Below the pieces are notes generated by a model, which had not been told where the DNA came from, ran no database searches, and saw only the letters and a program-made list of their open reading frames with translations. Positions 60,041-64,000 of a stretch of 64,000 bases of DNA are shown here, piece by piece (the stretch's first letter is position 1; each line of letters opens with the position of its first letter). The stretch comes from Planctomycetota bacterium (GTDB lineage: Bacteria > Planctomycetota > GCA-002687715 > DRQF01): contig JACKGY010000005.1 in NCBI GenBank assembly GCA_020639295.1, positions 1 to 64,000 on the forward strand. The letters are read 5' to 3'. Both the position numbers and the translations under genes were made by a program.

Positions 60041-60105
60041 CGAGGGGCCTCCAAGCGCTCTTCGTCCCGGCCGACGCGAGGCATCCTCCGCGCGCCGGGC
60101 GACCT

Positions 60106-61362
60106 TCAGGGTACGTCGATCTCGAGCGCGGCGCGACAGACGAAAGCGGGATCCTCCCGACCTCGCCAGCTCGCGAGCAGCGCCTTCAGGCTCGGCGCGA
60201 CCCGCCCCTCGTGGACGACCTTGCCGTTCACGCGCAGACGCAGGGGGCGGTCGAGGTCGATCAGGGCCTCGTCGAGGAAGACGGTGAGCCGTTCGACCCC
60301 GCTGCTGCGCAGCTCGATCTCGTGATCGCTCAGGATCCGACCTTCGACCCTTCCGGTCGAGGCCCAGAGCCGATCGATGCCGAGCCAGAACGAGCGCGAC
60401 GGCCGGTCCTCGATCACCCGGTGCATGACCCGGCGCGGGTGCGGATCACGGCGGCTGCCGAGGAAATGCTCGCGCAGCGCCGGCATGATCGGGCCCCGGT
60501 CACCCAGGTCGACCAGGTGGCCGGCCCCGCGGATCTCGAGGTAGCGGTGCTCGATCTCGCGCTCGGTCAGCTCCTCGTGCAGCCGGCGCTCGAAGGCGAC
60601 CGGAACGATCTCGTCCCGATCGCCGTGGGCGAAGAGCATGGGCAGGTGGATCGCGTTGTCGAGCAGGAGGTGGAAGCGCCGATGCGGCTTCGAACCGAGG
60701 TACTCCCGCCGCGACAGGCCGCCGGAGAGCGAGGCCGCGGCAGCGAAACGATCGGCGAAGCGGAGGCCGAGATTCCAGACCCCGAAGCCGCCCATGCTGT
60801 GGCCGCAGAGATAGACCCGGTTGCGATCGAAGCCGTACTGGCGGGCGAGCCCAAGGAGGGACTGCATGACGATGCCGCGCTCGTCGTAGCTCCACCATTG
60901 CGCCTGGACCTTGGCGAGCAGACCGAGATCGCCGTTGGTGTGGGCCAGGGGCTCGCCCTGGGCGCAGGGCGCGAGCAGGATCATGCCCTCGCGATCGAGC
61001 ACCTCGCCGCTGACCGCGCGAGCCAGCTGGGTCTCGTTGCCGCCGAGGCCGTGGAGGAGGATCAGCACCGCCCGGGGCCGGGGCGGCACCCGCAGGTAGA
61101 TCCGCGTCTTGCGGCCGAAGGCGTCCTCGAAGGGGACGACGCCCTCGGCGGCGGTCACCTCGGTCGGGAAGGGACGGCCCGCCTTCAGGATTCCGTAGAG
61201 CCGGTCGAGGTCCTGACCGGCCAGCTCCCGCTCGCGCCCGGCATTCAGGAGGGCGAACAGCTGCTTGGCCTCGATCGGCTTCGGGCCGGGCGCGACGGCC
61301 GTCTGGGCCCCGCAACGAGGCGACGCCAGGACCAACAGGAAGAGCAAGGTGATGCGCGGCAT
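60106..61362 (-). CDS. Exported alpha/beta-hydrolase (esterase/peptidase type)
   Basis: This is a 418-residue protein. ATG 61362 has GGGAGG upstream and opens a signal peptide (residues 1-19). The hydrolase core shows the oxyanion loop LILLHGLGGNE (101-111), the nucleophile elbow CGHSMGG (S189), an acid in FAHGDRDEIVP, and the histidine in IRGAGHLVDLGD. This is the pattern of PHB-depolymerase/prolyl-oligopeptidase-like esterases (COG4099). The last 110 residues are a separate beta-rich domain. The substrate is not predictable. It stands alone upstream of the stress-protein gene on the same strand. Confidence 0.85.
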   Translation of the reverse strand: MPRITLLFLLVLASPRCGAQTAVAPGPKPIEAKQLFALLNAGRERELAGQDLDRLYGILKAGRPFPTEVTAAEGVVPFEDAFGRKTRIYLRVPPRPRAVLILLHGLGGNETQLARAVSGEVLDREGMILLAPCAQGEPLAHTNGDLGLLAKVQAQWWSYDERGIVMQSLLGLARQYGFDRNRVYLCGHSMGGFGVWNLGLRFADRFAAAASLSGGLSRREYLGSKPHRRFHLLLDNAIHLPMLFAHGDRDEIVPVAFERRLHEELTEREIEHRYLEIRGAGHLVDLGDRGPIMPALREHFLGSRRDPHPRRVMHRVIEDRPSRSFWLGIDRLWASTGRVEGRILSDHEIELRSSGVERLTVFLDEALIDLDRPLRLRVNGKVVHEGRVAPSLKALLASWRGREDPAFVCRAALEIDVP

Positions 61363-61578
61363 CCGGACTTCCTCCCTCGCCCCCATCCGCTCCCAGGGTG
61401 GGCGATGCCGCCCCGACCGGGGTCGGGACCGATCAGTTGTAGCCGAAAGCCGCGGGCGATGCCCAGGCCCGCCGGCGAAAGGTCGGGCCCGCGGGTCTCG
61501 GCCAGGTCAACCGCAGATATTCGTGGCGACGGGCGATGGACCGGCTTATGGTGGTGGTTTGCCTGGAGGTCATCGCCC

Positions 61579-62013
61579 ATGAAGATTCGAGAAGTGCTCG
61601 CCCGCAAGGGCGGCGAGGTCAAGAGCATCGCCCCGGAAGCCAGCATCGAGGAGGCGATCCGCGGCATGGTGGAGGCGGGAATCGGCGCCCTGATGGTGAT
61701 CGACCGGGAGGGCGCCGTCGTCGGCATCATCAGCGAGCGCGATTGCATGCGGGCGACCGCGGCCGACGCCAGCCAGCTCGGCAAGCGCCGGGTCGCCGAG
61801 GTCATGACCCGCGAACTCGTGGTGGCGGACGCGGAGGAAGACGTCAATCAGGTCGGGCGCCTGATGCGGGACCGCAACTGCCGCCACATCCCGATCATCA
61901 GCGAGGGCCGGCTCTGCGGCATCCTGTCGATGCGCGACGTGATGCGCGAGCGTCTCGAGGAGACCCGCACGGAACTCGAGCACCTGCGCAACTACATCGG
62001 CGGACAGGCCTGA
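61579..62013 (+). CDS. CBS-domain pair protein
   Basis: This is a 144-residue cytoplasmic protein made of two CBS motifs: residues 1-60 (SIEEAIRGMVEAGIGALMVI, then GIISERDCM) and 75-130 (EVMTRELVVADAEEDVNQVG, then HIPIISEGRLCGILSMRDVM). A C-terminal helix follows. Stand-alone CBS pairs bind adenine nucleotides and report energy state. ATG 61579 has GGAGG about nine bases upstream. It is divergent from the hydrolase gene. A GC-rich palindrome follows the stop. Confidence 0.9.
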   Translation: MKIREVLARKGGEVKSIAPEASIEEAIRGMVEAGIGALMVIDREGAVVGIISERDCMRATAADASQLGKRRVAEVMTRELVVADAEEDVNQVGRLMRDRNCRHIPIISEGRLCGILSMRDVMRERLEETRTELEHLRNYIGGQA

Positions 62014-62036
62014 GGGCCGCCGGCGACCTCGGGCCG

Positions 62037-62055
62037 CCGGCCGGCTCCCGGCCGG
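62037..62055. terminator. GC-rich palindrome between convergent genes
   Basis: CCGGCCGG (62037-62044) and CCGGCCGG (62048-62055) pair around CTC. It lies between the CBS gene stop (62013) and the S1 gene stop (62063). There is no U-run, so it is probably a bidirectional terminator. Confidence 0.45.
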
Positions 62056-62062
62056 GCCCCGG

Positions 62063-63259
62063 TCAGTCGCCCAGGGCCTTGCGGAGGAGGTCGCCGAGGT
62101 TGACGCCGCCGCGAGAATCGGGCTTGCGCATCACCTCGTCGAGGACGTCGTCCTCGGCCTCGTCGACCGTGCCGATCACGTTGCCACGCCGATCCAGACG
62201 CGACAACGAGATGCGCTGACGTTCCAGGTCCACGCTCTGGACCCGCACGGTGAGTTCCTGGCCGGCCTTGGCCACCTCGTGCACCGGCCGGCCTCGCTCG
62301 CCACCGAGCTGCGAGATGTGCACCAGGCCCTCGATCCCCGCCATCAGCTCGACGAAGGCGCCGAAGTTGGTCGTCCGGGTCACCTTGCCGGTGACCACGG
62401 TGTCGGCCGGGAAGCGCTCGGCCACCTCGTCCCAGGGGTCCGGCTCGAGCTGCTTCAGACCGAGCCCGATGCGGCGACCGCCTTCCTTGATCTCGAGGAT
62501 CTTGAGGTCCAGCTCCTGGCCGATGGCGACGACCTCGCTCGGATCCTCGACCCGACGGCGCGCCATGTTGGAGATGTGCAGCAGGCCCTCGACACCGGGC
62601 CTGATCTCGACGAAGGCGCCAAAGCTCTCCAGCTTGACGACCTTGCCGTGGACGAGCTGGCCGGCGACCAGACCGGACCGGGCCTTCGCCTGTTCCACCT
62701 CGACCTGCTTCTTGAGCAGGACGCGACGCGAGATCAACACGCGCTTGCGCTTGCGGTCGACCTCGAGGACCTCGGCGTTCATCGTCTGGCCGATGAACTG
62801 GGCCAGATCCTCGACGTGGTGCAGGGCGACGTGGGAGGCCGGCATGAAGGCGGCGAGCGGGCCGATCTTCAGCTCGAGGCCGCCCGTGTTCTGACCGACG
62901 ACCTTGGCCTTGATCAGGCTGCCCGGCTCGAGGTCGCGCCAGCTCGCCTCCTCGCGGAGCGCGCCACGGCTGAGCAGGTAGAGGTCGTCCTCCTGACCGA
63001 CGACGTCGAACTCGAATTCGGCGCCGACCGCCGGGGTCTCCTCGAACTCGGAGAGCGCGATCAGGCCCTGGGTGCGCGGACCGAGCTCGACGAAGACGTC
63101 CTTGCCGCGCACGCCGACGACCAGACCCTTCCGCCGGGTCGGACCGTCCTCGGCGCGCTCGATCTCGTCGGCCGCCTTGCCTTCATCGCCCAGGTTCTGG
63201 AGCGAGGCCTCGATCTGGGCCTCGATGCTGTCCTTCGGTTCGCTGTCTTCGCCGCTCAT
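62063..63259 (-). CDS. S1-domain RNA-binding protein (ribosomal protein S1-like)
   Basis: This is a 398-residue protein with four S1 (OB-fold) repeats: about residues 43-98 (weak), 110-180 (GSLIKAKVVGQNTGGLELKI), 195-265 (GQLVHGKVVKLESFGAFVEI) and 280-350 (DTVVTGKVTRTTNFGAFVEL). The third and fourth carry the strong motif GVEGLLHISNM or GIEGLVHISQL. An acidic N-terminus and a tail ending NLGDLLRKALGD flank them. Ribosomal S1 usually has four to six repeats, so it could be the S1 protein itself or a short paralogue. It should bind mRNA during translation initiation. Confidence 0.88.
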   Translation of the reverse strand: MSGEDSEPKDSIEAQIEASLQNLGDEGKAADEIERAEDGPTRRKGLVVGVRGKDVFVELGPRTQGLIALSEFEETPAVGAEFEFDVVGQEDDLYLLSRGALREEASWRDLEPGSLIKAKVVGQNTGGLELKIGPLAAFMPASHVALHHVEDLAQFIGQTMNAEVLEVDRKRKRVLISRRVLLKKQVEVEQAKARSGLVAGQLVHGKVVKLESFGAFVEIRPGVEGLLHISNMARRRVEDPSEVVAIGQELDLKILEIKEGGRRIGLGLKQLEPDPWDEVAERFPADTVVTGKVTRTTNFGAFVELMAGIEGLVHISQLGGERGRPVHEVAKAGQELTVRVQSVDLERQRISLSRLDRRGNVIGTVDEAEDDVLDEVMRKPDSRGGVNLGDLLRKALGD

Positions 63260-63377
63260 GCTTGGATTCCGTGCAAATGGAAGAGCCTCATCGTAGCCCG
63301 GGGACCGCCGGAGGCAAGGTTCATGAAAAGGACCTGGAGGGGCCCCCGAGACCGCTTCGTCCCGACCGGGGCGGGCC

Positions 63378-64000
63378 TCAGCCGTCCACGCTCTCCTTGA
63401 GCCAGCGGCCGATCCATTCCCCCATCTCGGCGCCGTCCAGGCCCCAGACCTCGCTCAGGGCGTTCTCGAAGTTCATGCCCCGACCGATCCGGTCCAGGAA
63501 GGGGTCGAGTCGTTCCGGAGCCCCCTCCACCAGGTAGGCGGCGAAGGCATAGGCCAGGACCAGATCCTCGACCTCCATCTGGTTGACCTCGAGGCCGAGC
63601 AGGCGCCGGCAGTCGGGGGCCCGGGCCCGGGCCCGGCGCTTGGCGAGCTTGAGCCAGCTCTTCTCCAGCTTCAGCGTGTCGATCGCGATCCGGTCGTCAC
63701 GCTTCTGGTCGTAGCGGGTCTGGCGGACGTACCAGGTCGAGCGCAGATCGGTGACCTTGTGGGACAGATAGAGACCGAGGCCCTCGTAGATCGCCCCGCG
63801 TTCGGCACCGATCCCGTAGCCGGTCTTGAGCAGCATGGCGATGGTCTGGCGGGCCACCCACTCCTTGCGCAGGTCCTGGTCGGCCGCCCAGATCAGGACC
63901 GTGGATGAACCCGGCACCCAGAAGCTGCTGAGGTCGGCGGCGAAACGCCGGGCCGAGTCGTCGATCCGGCGGTCGAAGTGGAGGTAGAGATCACGATCCC
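63378..64000 (-). CDS. Gene cut by the right edge, degenerate peptidase-MA-like protein
   Basis: The frame is open through the right window edge, so the start is missing; at least 207 codons are visible. The segment GAIYEGLGLYLSHKVTDLRS matches the EGLAxYL helix that follows HExxH in gluzincin (peptidase MA / DUF1570-like) proteins. At the expected HExxH position the sequence reads ARQTIAML, so the zinc site appears lost. A helical C-terminal region ends in MGEWIGRWLKESVDG. It may be a non-catalytic member or a distantly related fold. Confidence 0.55.
   Translation of the reverse strand, partial: DRDLYLHFDRRIDDSARRFAADLSSFWVPGSSTVLIWAADQDLRKEWVARQTIAMLLKTGYGIGAERGAIYEGLGLYLSHKVTDLRSTWYVRQTRYDQKRDDRIAIDTLKLEKSWLKLAKRRARARAPDCRRLLGLEVNQMEVEDLVLAYAFAAYLVEGAPERLDPFLDRIGRGMNFENALSEVWGLDGAEMGEWIGRWLKESVDG

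Overview
The window is about 64 kb of high-GC DNA from a free-living, respiring Gram-negative bacterium. Planctomycetota is my best guess. The reasons are long secreted proteins with FG-GAP or Reg_prop propellers, a Gcw_chp-type porin, several multihaem cytochromes, a cbb3 oxidase cluster, and a codon bias that leaves long open frames on the wrong strand of most genes. There is no rRNA or tRNA gene in the window, so the phylum is inferred and not shown.

Layout. 1-2860: a gene end and two secreted or anchored hypothetical proteins. 3082-4987: an IS3-family element with a decayed orfB, next to a second transposase remnant. 4988-10464: a membrane protein, then a NarXL-type two-component pair divergent from an ammonium transporter and a Gcw_chp-like outer-membrane protein. 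10531-13687: a five-gene ArsR-controlled operon of organoarsenical-detoxification type (ArsR, COG0701 permease, thioredoxin-like protein, ArsF, ArsG). 13782-23597: a patatin-like lipase, a seven-bladed FG-GAP protein, a giant Reg_prop hybrid histidine kinase and a dihaem peroxidase-like cytochrome. 24117-31986: a HEPN/nucleotidyltransferase pair, an EF-hand protein, a right-handed beta-helix protein, a dienoyl-CoA hydratase-like enzyme, an FHA-protease fusion and a Tat-exported DUF1513 protein.

32015-35747 is the most repetitive part. A solo REP-like palindrome is interrupted by a complete IS1380-family element. This is followed by about 11 nearly identical 178-bp tandem units, each carrying two REP-like palindromes in opposite orientation. 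35766-48751 holds an rRNA methyltransferase, an octahaem cytochrome operon, a hairpin-rich intergenic stretch (39002-39406) that may be an RNA, an EamA transporter, an S46 peptidase, an ABC exporter, an outer-membrane barrel and two paralogous membrane-anchored proteins.

48786-59162 is a respiratory block: a cupredoxin-like lipoprotein, then one tightly overlapping minus-strand operon (dihaem cytochrome, CcoN, CcoO, a CcoS-like protein, a small FixP_N-like protein, CcoI, a TauE/SafE protein, a short CcoG-like protein), then a divergent pentahaem cytochrome. The canonical CcoP appears to be replaced by two separate genes. The window ends with a universal stress protein, an alpha/beta hydrolase, a CBS-domain protein, an S1-domain protein and a gene cut by the right edge.

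The common theme is electron transport and envelope function: a microaerobic oxidase with its copper and haem maturation genes, plus at least five cytochrome genes and nitrogen and arsenic transport. All functions are inferred from motifs and context.
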